In this document: one piece after another, positions 19,080 to 30,149 of the stretch
How positions within the stretch are numbered: the first letter of the stretch is position 1
Layout: every line of letters begins with the position of its first letter
Source of the DNA: Melitaea cinxia
Lineage: Eukaryota; Arthropoda; Insecta; Lepidoptera; Nymphalidae
Direction of reading: 5' to 3'
DNA: 64,000 bases
Assembly (NCBI RefSeq): GCF_905220565.1
Contig: NC_059405.1
Location: forward strand, 744,001-808,000
Made by a program: the position numbers and the translations under genes
Notes under the pieces: model-generated
What the model was told of the DNA's origin: nothing
Databases searched by the model: none
Seen by the model: only the letters and a program-made list of their open reading frames with translations

Positions 19080-19880
19080 ACTGCGATCTCACCTGATGGT
19101 AAGTGAAGATGCAGCCTAAGGTGGTTCGCGCGTGCCTAGAAGATGCCTATTCACTCTTGACTTAAAGATACCCAAATTTTAGTTAGTTGGAAAAACGGAA
19201 GCCGGAAGGGTATTCCAAATTTTTGCGGCGCGTATTAGGAACGAGGAAGCAAACCGCTTAGTGCGAGATCGTGGGGTTTCAACCATGGAGCGGTGTAGAT
19301 TCATGCGATGCCTTGTGGTTCGGTGGTAGAAAGGTGATGGCGGAACCAAATTGTATAGTTCTAGAGCACACTACGAAATAAAACCTGTGAAATACCGACA
19401 AATAGGTAACCTTGCGCTGATGTTCGAGACTTTGAAGTCTAGAGCAAACCAGCGATTCGTCACCGATGAGTCTTCTGGCGCGTCGATCCACAGAATCCAA
19501 AGCAGCAAGCTGGTACTTGGCAGAGCCATCCCATAAATGACTGCAGTACTCAATGCACGATCAAACTCGTGCTTGGTACAGAGTAAGAAGCTGTTCCGGT
19601 ACTGCCTGACTTTATTGAGGATACCAAGATTTTTACAAGCAGTTTTTGCCTTGGATTTTATGCATTGTCCGAAGTTCAGATTAAGAATCAGAAGACAAGA
19701 CATTTATGCCTAGAAGATCAATACTATCGGCGATCGGTACAGATACACCACGGACAGTCGGAGTTAGTAAGAATGGACTCCGTTTAGCGCTGAAAGATAC
19801 GCTTGCATTTTGAAAGCATTAAAGTTGACTAGGTTGGCGTCACCCCAATCGGACACTTAAGCTTCAAGTTTCAAAACCTT
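19080..19880 (-). mobile_element. 5'-truncated Jockey-like LINE, ORF2 3' part
   Basis: On the complement, broken frames read HEFDRALSTAVIYGMALPS, then DSVDRRARRLIGDESLV, then LPPNHKASHESTPLHG, and end with a region matching CACCTGATGGTAAGTG. The order, an RT-tail segment followed by RRARRLIGD and a short C-terminus, is typical of the region downstream of the RT domain in Jockey/CR1-type LINEs. At least one frame shift and several stops break it. A related 3' end lies at 29.2 kb. Confidence 0.7.
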
Positions 19881-19914
19881 TTAAATTATATGTTTCAAAG
19901 CCTGGCATCCTTTA

Positions 19915-20115
19915 GGTTTTATTAGTGCGGGATACCAGGATCCCGCACTATTTTTGCGGGACCAGTCCCGCACATAAATCGAGCAGGATCCCGCGGAATT
20001 TGCGACTTTCGGACTAGCGAACTTTCAGAAACATACCGGATTCCGCAAATGCCAAAATCCCGCGGGACTTAGACTCTCAGTCCTGCAAATACCTGGATAA
20101 AAATGTTGTTGCGGG
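19915..20115. repeat. GC-rich CCCGCGGGA cluster
   Basis: Words such as GCGGGATACCAGGATCCCGC, CCCGCACATAAAT and ATCCCGCGG recur about ten times in both orientations within 200 bp, among motifs like CATAGCCTGGTAATC that recur at about 19.88, 20.14 and 20.55 kb. I do not recognise the family. Confidence 0.5.
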
Positions 20116-20164
20116 ATTACCTTTCCCACAGATAACCTTTGTTTCATAGCCTGGTAATCTTTTT

Positions 20165-20352
20165 GCTTCATAAGAGACTAGCTGTGACTGTGTGTAAGAG
20201 ACTGCGTGCGTTGTTATGCTTTTTTATTTTATTTTATTTGGTCATAATAACTCAGAAACCTTTGTTGGCTCATGCACAACACTTTGCTGAAGATCATGAC
20301 ATGATCAAATGCATAGTTTACGATTCTATAATACATACATACAAACATTCAG
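20165..20352 (+). repeat. dispersed repeat Rep-G
   Basis: It shares GACTAGCTGTG, ACAACACTTTGCTGAAGATC and ATAGTTTACGATTCTATAA with 46.33-46.52 kb. It is non-coding. Confidence 0.65.
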
Positions 20353-20388
20353 ATGTTTAATAGCATAATTATAACCTTTACGTTGCAT

Positions 20389-20526
20389 ACGCCGAGTTGC
20401 ACGAAAAGAAATTAAAATTTAAGTAGTGATTAAACTAATTTAATCGCAAGAATTGTATGAAATTCTTGTGATTAAATTAGTTTAATTTCTACTTAAATTT
20501 TAATTTTGTTTCGTGCAACTCGGCGT
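20389..20526. mobile_element. 138-bp MITE-like palindrome
   Basis: The arms of about 66 bp, starting ACGCCGAGTTGCACGAAA and ending TTTCGTGCAACTCGGCGT, are near-perfect reverse complements around a few-bp loop. Size and symmetry fit a foldback MITE. Flanking duplications are unclear. Confidence 0.8.
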
Positions 20527-21245
20527 TAGTCTAGTAACCTTTATATTTCATAGCCGGATAACCTTTCCAATTTTATAACATTCATCAAAAACAGTAATAA
20601 TTTCAATTTAATCATATGTAGCTACATTTATCACTTAAGTGGAACAGTTACTATGTGCGTACTAGAGAATAAAATCGATAGCGTCAAAAGATTTGATTGG
20701 GTCACAAAACTGAGGTCCATTTTATGCGGCCATTCCGTATTCAATGAATAGCAATGACTCGTTACAAGTTACTTTCGAATATTTTACGTTTTTCACATAT
20801 GGTAACGGATTTTTACTACTTTTACGGGATTCATATTTTTATAGTAGAGGAATGAAAAAGTTGTTGCGCATATATTTCATAAAGGAAAAAGACTGATAAA
20901 TTATTCTAAATATATTTAGAAAAAAAAAGAATTTCACTAAGTTCTACACTTCTACAGGAACGAAATACTGGTCGAGAGACGCTGAACCGCAGTAGAAGTT
21001 ACGGTTATGACAAATCTAACAATACGTTATTGTCATAGTTTATACTTAATAATTGTAATAAATTAAATTAAATAATTAATCATTATAATTCTTAGTAATT
21101 CGAATTTCATTTCATCTTGCTAATCTCTTTAGTAAATATGTAAGTAAATTAATCAAATAGATAGGGTTACGTTAGATATCTAGCTAGAGTCAAGTAGCTA
21201 CAGTTTAAAATACTGTCTGCCAAGATAAAACAGAAAACATACATA
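20527..21245. other. intergenic, nothing recognised
   Basis: AT-rich sequence with no supported coding frame or repeat. Confidence 0.4.
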
Positions 21246-21249
21246 GATA

Positions 21250-21725
21250 CCTACTAATAAATACACTTTGGCGCGACGATTGATTTGTCAATTCGCTCAC
21301 TCACATACTGCTCGCGTGTTAATTGTGTTTTATTGTGAATATATTACCGGCCGGTGCCTAATAAGGTTATAAACAATCAAACATTCAAGCGACAGTGAAA
21401 ACAGTGTGTACTCTCAAGCCTTTCGTTGCACGTGTATACGCGCGAAGGTATATCAGTCCAGGAGCATACCATCCGCCCAGCTACATCGAGTGCAAGTGGC
21501 CGCTGCACCCCTACCATCCACTCACCTGCATCCCAAGTAAGTCCATCATATCTATCACAGTGGCTAAGCGCTCCCGCTCAACATACACATTACGCGTGTG
21601 ACCGCCCCCAGCGATTACACTTCTGTTCCTTCAAGCCTCTGACCCCCCCTGTGAATAAACAGTATCCTGAGCCCAAGACACCAGGCCAAACCACACCCAG
21701 TATTAAAAATAAAAATACCCACATT
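21250..21725 (+). other. GC-richer unclassified segment
   Basis: About 470 bp are clearly less AT-rich than the surroundings. It contains ATTACCGGCCGGTGCC, a region rich in CCATCC/CCAC and a GTGAATAAACAG word near the right end, and is followed directly by Rep-A. Two overlapping frames (68 and 157 codons) exist but have no recognisable motif, and the longer one runs into Rep-A. It could be the 5' UTR of a retroelement or an exon of an unknown transcript. Confidence 0.3.
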
Positions 21726-21749
21726 TTTTACAACAAAATATTAAAATCT

Positions 21750-22120
21750 CTTAAATATATAATGTGCTGTGGGGCTACGGTACTAAAGAATATAGCCACC
21801 CCCTCTCTCTCACCCCGTGGGTGTCGTAAGAGGCGACTAAGGGATAACAAGGTTCCACAACCACCTTGGAACTTAAGAAGCCGACCGATGGCGGGATAAC
21901 CATCTAACTGCTGGCTTTGAAATACACAGGCCGAAGAAGGGCAGCAGCGTCTTAGGTGCGACAAAGCCAGCCCTGCGGTCACCAACCCGACTGCCCAGCG
22001 TGGTGGCTATGGGCAATACACATGAGTTCACGCATTTTTGGCGCGAACTTGTGGAGGCCTATGTCCAGCAGTGGACTGCAATAGGCTGAAATGATGATGA
22101 TGATGATGAAATATATAAAA
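21750..22120 (+). mobile_element. Rep-A full copy with (GAT)n tail and TSD
   Basis: The complete unit ends with GAGGCCTATGTCCAGCAG, GGACTGCAATAGGCTGAA and (ATG)n. The direct repeat AAATATATAA occurs just before the head and just after the tail. The short Ala/Arg-rich antisense frame is the recurring Rep-A shadow. Confidence 0.85.
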
Positions 22121-22600
22121 ACTTCTTAAATACAATAACTATATCTTATACTCGTAATCTCAGCCCTACTATTAAAATTTATAAACATTTATTATTAACA
22201 TTTATAGACATATATAGATATATAGATATAGTCCTAGATTATAACTGTATTTCATCCTAAGGTAATATTTATAAAACTTTTGGATTAAATCCAAGTAAGG
22301 ACGCAACTTTGGATCACTCTATTCAGGTTCGTTTGTTGTCTTCTTTTTGTTAACTTTTCGATGTTCTGCTTATCTTGTTTTTTTAAATAAAAGACCGAGC
22401 TATATTCACACTTTTTCAAATATTTTTTGCAGCTTTTATTATTATTTGTTATAACCAATTAAGTTTGCATGTGTATTGTTGCTATTGTGTGTTACTTTGT
22501 ATTTCTATTGGCACAAATTTGTGATACAAATAGGTATAATATTAGAATCAGGAACTTATGTTTTGATATGTTTTAAAAGTTCTAAGTGGATTATCTTTTT
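22121..22600. other. intergenic, nothing recognised
   Basis: AT-rich sequence without supported features. Confidence 0.4.
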
Positions 22601-22604
22601 TTTT

Positions 22605-22892
22605 TTTTTATATCACTAGGTCGGCAAACAAGCGTACGGCTCACCTGTAGTAAGAGATTACCGTAGCTTACAGACAGACGCCTGCAACAGCAGAAGCATC
22701 GCAAGCGCGTTGCCGACCCAATCCCCAATCCCCCCAGGAGCTCTGGTCACCTTACTCACCAACAGGAACACAATACTGCTTGAAAACAGTATTATTTAGC
22801 TGTGGTCTTCTGTAAGGTCAAGGTACTACCCCAGTCGGGCTGCTCCATATTTTGAGCAGGAAATTCCTGCTGTGCCCTACCTCAGTTTCTCT
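22605..22892 (+). repeat. Rep-B full copy
   Basis: It runs from ACTAGGTCGGCAAACAAGCG through GTTGCCGACCCAATCCCC and GCTGTGGTCTTCTGTAAGGT to CCTGCTGTGCCCTACCTCAG. This is the best reference copy of the family in the window. Confidence 0.85.
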
Positions 22893-23374
22893 CTTTCTCA
22901 CTTTCTCTTGTTATCTTAATAAATGACTATAATTGTTTACTCAAATGTAGGTATTATATTATGTACTACAAAAGAGATCTTATATTATCTTGAGACTAAG
23001 TTTACCCGCGAAGTTCTTGCCGAAAACAATACGCTCTTCAAGACAAATGATTACTTGAAGATCTGTATAAACACTAACTGTTAGTTGAGAATACGAATAG
23101 AACAAAGGGATTTTAGATTTAGTATTAGTATTCAAAGAGTATTAAGAAAAGTTACGAGGCTCTTTGACGATCGTCATCAAGACACCTTGTCTTCCAATTC
23201 TCGGTCATCGTAATTTGATTGAATCTGACTTTTAAAATTCCATTAATTAGGGTTTTGAAACTGAACAAAAAGCAGAAATAGCAGTAATATTTCCTTACAG
23301 ACTTGCAAAAGTCACATATTAATAAAGTAGGAATTTGTGTCTAAATTAACTTTTTTTAAATAAGTGTTTTGGTA
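22893..23374. other. intergenic, nothing recognised
   Basis: No coding frame or known repeat was seen. Confidence 0.4.
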
Positions 23375-23600
23375 AGGTCCTACACTATCCTACGGTAATC
23401 GCTTACTTTCGGGTGAGCTATACGCCTGTTTCCCGACCTATTTATATATACAAAATAATAATTATATGTCAAGGGTAGGATTCAAAAGGCAGTGTTGCTT
23501 AAAAACGCCCGCATTATGAGGAGGTTCCTCAGTCTGGAGCCTTAACTACCGGCGGCCTGGGCCTCAACCTGCCACCGGAGGACTACTATATTTAAATATT
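23375..23600 (-). repeat. Rep-B fragment and adjoining GC-rich remnant
   Basis: The complement-style block ACGGTAATCGCTTACTTTCGG to CCCGACCTATTTATATA is a Rep-B end. It is followed by CCGGCGGCCTGGGCCTCAAC, a GC-rich remnant I cannot assign. Confidence 0.5.
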
Positions 23601-23604
23601 TTTA

Positions 23605-24010
23605 AAAATGGCTGTGTCCGCGACTTCATCCACATAGAATTTAATAAAAAAAGTTATTGCTTAGTTCGCAGAGTATTAAAATAAATAAATTTCTAAAATA
23701 AAAGTAGCCTAAGTTACTCCTTATTACATCAGCTATCTGATAGTGAAAGTCCTGTCAAAATTAATCCAGCCGTTTCAGAGATTAGTCGGTACAAACAGAG
23801 ATACAAAAATCGTATCTACCTGTCAACGTCCCATCAAAATCGGCCCAGCCGTTTCAGAGATTAGCCGGAACAAGTATACAGATAGACAAAAATTGTAAAA
23901 AAAAAAACGTTATTTTGGTATATGTACCGTGTATACATATTCATTAGTAAAAAGCGGTTATGTTAATAGTACAAACAGACACTCCAATTTTTATTTAGAT
24001 GTGTAGATGT
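23605..24010 (+). repeat. Rep-C copy with duplicated segment
   Basis: It starts GGCTGTGTCCGCGACTTCAT. The block 'CAGCCGTTTCAGAGATTAG.CGG' occurs twice (about 23770 and 23849), and the copy ends with the GTGTATACATAT / AAAAAGCGGTTATG / ACAAACAGACACTCC tail. Confidence 0.75.
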
Positions 24011-24099
24011 AATCACAAGGAAATATATTGAATAAAAGAAATAATAATATAGCACATACACAAATTTATAATGCCCAAGTTTTTAGTTTTTTAGGAATA

Positions 24100-24432
24100 T
24101 ATAAAAACTAGCTGACTCGGCAAACGTTGTCTTGCCGCTAAACGCTATTTAAAAATAGGGGTTGGTGGTAGAAGGTGAAAATTTAGGGTTGTATGTATTT
24201 TTCAACGCAAAATCATTATAAAATAAAAAAAATAATTTATCAAAAAATTAAAAAAAAAAATTGGGGTGCACTATCCTTAACATTTAGTGGGATGGAAAAT
24301 AGATGTTGTTCGATTCTCAGACCTACGCAATATGCATACAAAATTTCATGAGAATCGGTCAAGCCGTTTCGGAGGAGTTTAACTACAAACAGCGCGACAC
24401 GAGAATTTTGTATATTAGATTGATAGAGATAC
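24100..24432 (+). repeat. dispersed repeat, 'CTAGCTGACTCGGCAAACG' family
   Basis: It begins ACTAGCTGACTCGGCAAACG and contains GGTTGGTGGTAGAAGG, TTTCATGAGAATCGGTCAAG and CCGTTTCGGAGGAGTTTAAC. It ends CGCGACACGAGAATTTTGTA before ATTAGATTGATAGA. It is a common lepidopteran-type repeat that is non-coding here. Confidence 0.65.
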
Positions 24433-24799
24433 AATCTCAAGGTGGTTAGCGAATTAAATTCTCAATAGAGAATCGTGTAGACAGTTTTTATAAAACAATA
24501 TATTGTGAAAATACCTCAGGATCAGCGCAATAAGAGAATTGAGCTAAACCGTCTACTATAAAACGTAATTGTCCACTTGAGCGCGAGTTTGCGACCGCGT
24601 TTATGTTGAGGTTGTGTAGGTATTGGAAATACTTTCTAGCGAGTCTCGAGGAACTAAGAAATTTTCCGAGATAAAATCTATACAAGTCCGTCGTATCATT
24701 TTATAATTAAACCAAGTTTTAATTTATCTTTGATGTTCATTAAAACATTCGTTTTCGGTGATGGTTTATTAGAAGTCTGGAAATGACATTTTATTTTAT

Positions 24800-25790
24800 T
24801 TAATAACTAGCTGTGCCCGCGACTTAGTCCGCGTGGAATTAATTTTTTTTTATTGCATTCGCAGAGTTATAACATATATTATACTTACATTTCTAAAATA
24901 AAAGTAACCTAGTTACTCCTTATTACATCAGCTATCTGCCAGTGAAAGTCCCGTCAAAATCGGGTCAGCCGTTTCAAAGATTCACCGGAACAAACAAACA
25001 GACAGACAGACAAAAATTGATAAAATGTTATTTTGGTACTGTATACATCTATATGTATTTAGTAATAATTGTGTTTGCTCATAAACGAAAAAAAAAACCG
25101 ACTTCAATTTCATCGACGAGTAATACAACGTAGATCGACGAAAAAATAGTCAAGTAACTACGCGTTATCAAAGATAACTCAAAAAGTAGTTATCAGATCT
25201 TGATAAAATTTATATGTGACCACATGATAAACATCAGATTTCGATTAAATTAAAAATTATCAAAACCGGTACACCCAGTAAAAAGTTATTGCAGATTTTC
25301 GAGAGTTTCCCTCGATTTCTCTGGGATCCCATCATCAGATCCTGGTTTCCTTATCACGGTACCAAACTAGGGATATCCGCTTTCCAACAAAAAAGAATTA
25401 TTAAAATCGGTAGGTACCAAACTAGGGATATCCCCTTTCCAACAAAAAAAGAATTATCAAAATCGGTACATTCAGTAGAAAGTTATGCGGTATAATACAA
25501 CGTAGGTCGACGAAAAAAGCGTCAAGTAAAAACGCATAATTAGATACAACTCGAAAAGTAGTTGTTAGATCTCAAATAAATTTAAATGTGACCAATTGAC
25601 ACACACCACCTTTCGATTTAAAAAAAAATTGTCGAAGTCGGTCCACCCGGTCAAAAGTTCTGATGTAACACACATAAAAAAAATACAGTCGAATTGAGAA
25701 CCTCCTCTTTTTTTGGAAGTCGGTTAAAAAGCGGTTATTTTACTATTACAAACAGACATTCCGATTTTATTTATTTGTATAGAAAATATG
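24800..25790 (+). repeat. Rep-C copy split by Rep-F
   Basis: Rep-C starts ACTAGCTGTGCCCGCGACTT and proceeds normally to ATGTATTTAGTAA at about 25064. It resumes at about 25728 with AAAGCGGTTATTTTACTATT and the ACAAACAGACATTCCG tail. The sequence between the halves is Rep-F, so Rep-C is older at this site. Confidence 0.8.
25065..25728 (-). mobile_element. Rep-F full copy
   Basis: It is bounded by AATTGTGTTTGCTCATAAAC / AAACCGACTTCAATTTCATC on the left and GTCGAATTGAGAACCTCC / GGAAGTCGGTTAA on the right. A segment of about 60 bp (GGTACCAAACTAGGGATATC ... CCTTTCCAAC) is duplicated internally around 25360-25450. The frames over it carry no motif. The class of element is not settled. Confidence 0.8.
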
Positions 25791-25849
25791 AGAAGTATTC
25801 TATAAAATGAAAGAGACAGTCGCTCTAAATTTTAGAGTCTAAAAGGAAT

Positions 25850-26062
25850 AAAAATGAGTGTGCTTTAGACCACATGGCTGAAGTAAAACTTATAAAACCT
25901 TACTGTCTCTCTTTCTATCTTCACTAACTATATATCTCCTTCTCAACTTCCGTCCCCCTCGCCTAATCACATTTTTCGTAACGCTCTCATCACGCATTCA
26001 CCAGCTTACTTCTCAAGTCAAGCGTGCGTCAAGAAGTTTTACTTCAAAAACTAAAATTACCA
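25850..26062 (+). repeat. Rep-E copy
   Basis: It begins AGTGTGCTTTAGACCACATG, contains TCGTAACGCTCTCATCACGC and ATTCACCAGCTTACT, and ends AGAAGTTTTACTTC. It is inversely related to the copy at 28.63-28.83 kb. Confidence 0.65.
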
Positions 26063-26189
26063 ATTTAAGACACTGTTATACATTGCGAGAGCATTTTTGG
26101 TAACCTTTTGTTCAACAATCTTCTAATACTCATACAATAAGTGTACATATATTGTAGTTAGCAAATAAGTGTAAATATAATAAAAATAA

Positions 26190-26525
26190 TAACTATATAT
26201 GTACTGTGTGGCTACGGCACCAAAGAATATAGCCACCCCCTCTCTTCCCGTGGGTGTCGTAAGAGGCGACTAAGGGATAACACAGTTCCGCTACCACCTT
26301 GGAACTTAAAAAGCCGACCGGTGGCGGGATAACCATCCAACTGCTGGCTTTGAAATACACAGGCCGAAGACGGGCAGCAGCGTCTTCGGTGCGACAAAGG
26401 CAGCCCTGCGGTCACCAATCCGCCTGCCCAGCGTGGTGACTATGGGCAAAACACATGAGTTGTGGAGGCCTATGTCCAGCAGTGGACTGTATAGGCTGTA
26501 CTGATGAATAACTATATAAAAAAAG
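26190..26525 (+). mobile_element. Rep-A copy with TSD
   Basis: This near-complete unit has a small deletion just before the tail. The direct repeat AATAACTATATA flanks it on both sides. Confidence 0.85.
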
Positions 26526-26944
26526 CAATATGTAGAATAGTCTTGATCAGTGGACTCGCATCGAGTTTTAGAAATTTTAAGACTAGTTATTAAGATTTTT
26601 AGGATTCTAAAGTTGCAGTAAAGTACTGATGCATGATAAAAAAAAATGGAATAACAAAAGCACGAGCATAATAAGCCTGTGGATATATCAGCTAAATAAA
26701 AAAAAAATACTCATACTATAACCACATTGCTGGTTTTTGAGATACTGGTATTGAAACCAAAAACAGTCTTCTCAGCAGAACTGATAGAGACTCTGAACGT
26801 TCTACTTTTGGGACAAGACCTCGTTCCATGTGGGAGGTAGGTCATAGGTTATTTCTATAAGCTAACCTTTATCAAGTGTTTACTTTACAATAACCAAAGT
26901 TGAACCAAGGGTGGTAGGTGAGACAGGGTATATGAGACTTACTC
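26526..26944. other. intergenic, nothing recognised
   Basis: No supported gene or repeat. Confidence 0.4.
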
Positions 26945-27170
26945 TAAATCTCGCGTAATCCGACTGGAGAATTATTGCACCTTTACAAAAGATTATAGCC
27001 AAAAAAATAGGTCCTAGGTCAATAAATTAGTTCCCGTAATGATTAAAGTAGGTGGAGTTCTTGAGGATATGACGTATGGAACGCAAGGTAGGCTCGGCGG
27101 TATACTTGTGATGCTCCTGGTGTAGCAAGCGTCCTTAAGCTAGAGTAACCACTTGCTTACAAAGAACCGC
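26945..27170 (-). repeat. diverged Rep-B copy
   Basis: Blocks GATTATAGCCAAAAAAATAG, TAGGCTCGGCGGTATACTTG and GATGCTCCTGGTGTAGCAAG are a degraded minus Rep-B. Confidence 0.5.
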
Positions 27171-27429
27171 AACAAAAATAAATGTTTAGAATGACACAAA
27201 TTTTAGTTTCAAACGAGAATCGAATCCGCAATCATAGCGGGTTTTTCGTCAGTTCTTTTTATCATTTTTCGAAATATAATAGACGAAAAATAGTTTTCAC
27301 GAATATCTCATATAACTGCTGACGATACTTGTTATTAAATTTATTCTTTGCATACCGAATGTTTGCATAATTTTTTAAAATATTTTTACATATGAATGTC
27401 TGCATTCACAACAAAACTATGGTCATATT

Positions 27430-27745
27430 TTTGAATTAATATAAACTAGCGGTCGTCAAGAGGTCGAAATTCGACCATAATTAAAATTTTAAATTAAAAA
27501 AAAAATTAAAATAAAGACTACAGACTTTGACAAGCAATCAACAAAATAGTATAACGTGCATGAATGTGTGTCAAATACATGAGTAATGTGTGTAATGTTT
27601 TTTTTATTTATTTAATAAAAATGTTAGCATTCTGCACCCCTTCTCTATATAAACTATAAGTGTACGAAATTCCGCGAAATTTTCGTAAAAAAGTGCTCCA
27701 AAGTTTTTGCTTCACGTATTAATATATATAGTACAGTAGTATATA
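27430..27745 (+). repeat. Rep-D copy
   Basis: It starts AACTAGCGGTCGTCAAGAGG, then AATTCGACCATAATT, GTTAGCATTCTGCACCCC, CTATATAAACTATAAG and CCAAAGTTTTTGCTTCAC. Confidence 0.7.
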
Positions 27746-28345
27746 TAATTACAAAATAAAATACCTATAACTTGTTTATAAATTAATTTAAAAAGGGTTT
27801 CGTGTAATTAACCATTATTATACTTTTGCCTAATGTTTGTCTCAGTCTAGACCTAGACCCCAGGTGACTAAATAGTTACTACGTAACCCAGACTAAGCTA
27901 TTATATATTAATTCAGAGGATTAAACAGTTCAAACAACAGCAAAAACTAATTTGTTTCGAAATCTGCTTTAATTTAACCTATTTTACATAAAGAAGTCTT
28001 TGTAAAGGAAAATAAACAATGAGTTTTATTTAAATTCCCGTCGTGCAAACTTTATCAGTCCTGTGTAAAGGGTTAACTGACGTAATAAAATTGTCAGCCG
28101 GTCTCACGTAGTTAATTCCGTTGCCAGTGACACCGCTGGCACGGTTTCATTTAAAACGAGATGCAATGAGATCTTATGAATAAATCAAGTTGGTATACGA
28201 GATCGATATAATTGATTTACGGTTTTTTTTCGTATTTTATTATGTAATTGAGTTTAGTGTACTGCATCTATATTCCTTCCTTTTCCTTTTGGAGGTATAT
28301 TGCTCTGCATACGCTCATAGTTTGAATAGCTAAGCTTTTTTAAGT
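27746..28345. other. intergenic, nothing recognised
   Basis: AT-rich sequence; no coding frame was supported. Confidence 0.4.
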
Positions 28346-28349
28346 AAAA

Positions 28350-28612
28350 CTTCTTAAAACATTTTTAATATCGTATCAAAAGTACCGACCGTTTCAGCGG
28401 GGATCGAACCCGTACCGACTCACCGTGTCAGCGCTCGTCAGCCAATTAAGCTATAAGGTCTGGAAGAAATCTTTGATATGATGAATTCTTATTCGGTCTT
28501 AAAGGACAGCGGCGCCACCTATAGTGAGTCCTTTACAGCACTCGTAACTATTCAAAATTTCATATTATAATGAATATCTTTGACGACACCGTGCCTTTTT
28601 TTGGTGTAATAC
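28350..28612 (-). mobile_element. second copy of the tRNA-like repeat
   Basis: It shares the flanks and tRNA-like core of 16.66-16.92 kb, including the complement of TTAATTGGCTGACGAGCG and a B box GGTTCGATCCCC. The cloverleaf is less perfect here. Confidence 0.65.
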
Positions 28613-28629
28613 CCGCACATGAGAAAATT

Positions 28630-28835
28630 ATAAATTTTTTAATATGACATTAAAAATACTGACCGTTCTTCTGCACGGTTGACTTGGGGAGTAAGCTGGT
28701 GAATGCGTGACGAGAGCGTTACGAAAAGTGTGATCGGGCGAGCGGACGGAAGTTGAAACGGAGATAAAAGATAGAAAGAAAGAATTACGTTTCGTAAGTT
28801 TTACTTCAAACGTGTGGTCTAAAGCACACTCTGTA
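28630..28835 (-). repeat. Rep-E copy
   Basis: It is the inverse of the 25.85 kb copy: GAGTAAGCTGGTGAATGCG, GACGAGAGCGTTACGAAAAG, GTAAGTTTTACTTC and GTGGTCTAAAGCACACT. Confidence 0.65.
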
Positions 28836-29190
28836 CAATTTTGCTGTAGGTGATGTTTTTTTTTGTATTCGTCATTTTTTCCTTTTCTTGTTAGTTTTTT
28901 TTTTTGTCATATTATCATTGTGATAGTTTGTGCTATGTGCATGTGTCATGTCATGTGTGTATAATCAGTGTCTATGTGAAATAAAGGAATAAATAAACCT
29001 AATTTTATTTCGCATCATATTGTTTTCATACACGACCTTTATATGTTATTCTCGCAGCAGCTGGCTTACTTCCTTTCTAATGATGAATATTTACAATATA
29101 AATGGTTACTGGTGGATGATTTGTTTGTGCATTTGTGTATCTACTAGGATATAACACCTTTGATTTGACACCTAGATTACCTTTTTTTAT
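28836..29190. other. intergenic with T-rich and TGTGTCATG words
   Basis: A GTGTCATGTCATGTGTG stretch precedes GAAATAAAGGAATAAATAAAC. No gene structure was found. Confidence 0.35.
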
Positions 29191-29194
29191 ACAT

Positions 29195-29335
29195 TAATAG
29201 GCTTGCGTTTGACCACTATTTCACCTGATGATAAGTGAAAATGCGGTCTAAGATGGAGCACGCTTAGCTAGAAGTAACCTATTCACTCGCGACTTAAAGA
29301 TCCCCAGGTTACAGTTTTTCGGAAACACAGGACCT
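29195..29335 (-). mobile_element. Jockey-like LINE 3' end
   Basis: It matches the 3' end of the 19.1 kb LINE: TTTCACCTGATGATAAGTGA, GTAACCTATTCACTCGCGAC and TTAAAGATCCCCAGGTT. It is severely 5'-truncated. Confidence 0.65.
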
Positions 29336-29974
29336 CACCTTTGCAAACTAACCTTTTCATGTAAGACAATTACGTGTTCTAAAAAAAAAAAATAGTTTTA
29401 CGAAGCTTTCTAAAATACTTACATTTAATATTAAAGATTATCCAAACCAAACGTAGATAAACAATATAATTAACCGTGACCATAGTTACTGTAAAGTATT
29501 CGAAACTTCGGGCATCTAAAAAACGTAATAAACCGCGATAAAATCCGAAAAAGTTGCTACATTATAATTAAATTTAATTTAATAATCACAGGTGCTTAAA
29601 ACGTCCGCGATGTAACACCAACTGTTTACGAAACATATTAATTTATACGAATGGATTAAGGTTTAGAAGGTAAACCCGTTGATTACACAGTCTAGACGAC
29701 TATTTTGTTTCGTTTCGAATATGGAGTATGGTTAATGACTTCATAGAGGACATTGTGCTCAAACACGCCAATTTAAGCTTTAAAGTGTACAATTATGAAC
29801 ACAGCGTGACTTAAATGTGCGACCGTCACGTTAAGGTATTTATTTACAAGTTGACAAGATAGGCCATCCTATCTTTGTGGACTGTCAATCTTCCTAATAC
29901 AATTTCTTCATTTTTCATTCCGTTAGATCCATCTACAGAATTTATTAGGCAAGTGGTAATTTTCTCGCAAGTTA

Positions 29975-29976
<2 letters not shown>
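29336..29976. other. intergenic, nothing recognised
   Basis: AT-rich; no supported feature. Confidence 0.4.

Positions 29977-30042
<66 letters not shown>
29977..30042. repeat. (TA)n microsatellite
   Basis: An uninterrupted run of about 33 TA units creates the Ile/Tyr run of a spurious 112-codon frame. Confidence 0.95.
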
Positions 30043-30051
<9 letters not shown>

Positions 30052-30149
30052 TATTATATTGACAATACTCGTAAAATTTTAAAAAATATATTAAATAAAG
30101 ACGAGCTTAATATAAATGGTGCCTTACTCTATTTCAGTTCTTTACAAGA

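Noticed and set aside
26212..26418. Recurring 68-codon frame (…LALSHRRRCCPSSACVFQSQ…) found antisense in many Rep-A copies
   Set aside because: It appears wherever Rep-A occurs and is antisense to the unit. Its conservation reflects the repeat's young age, not protein selection. No start context or partner gene was found.
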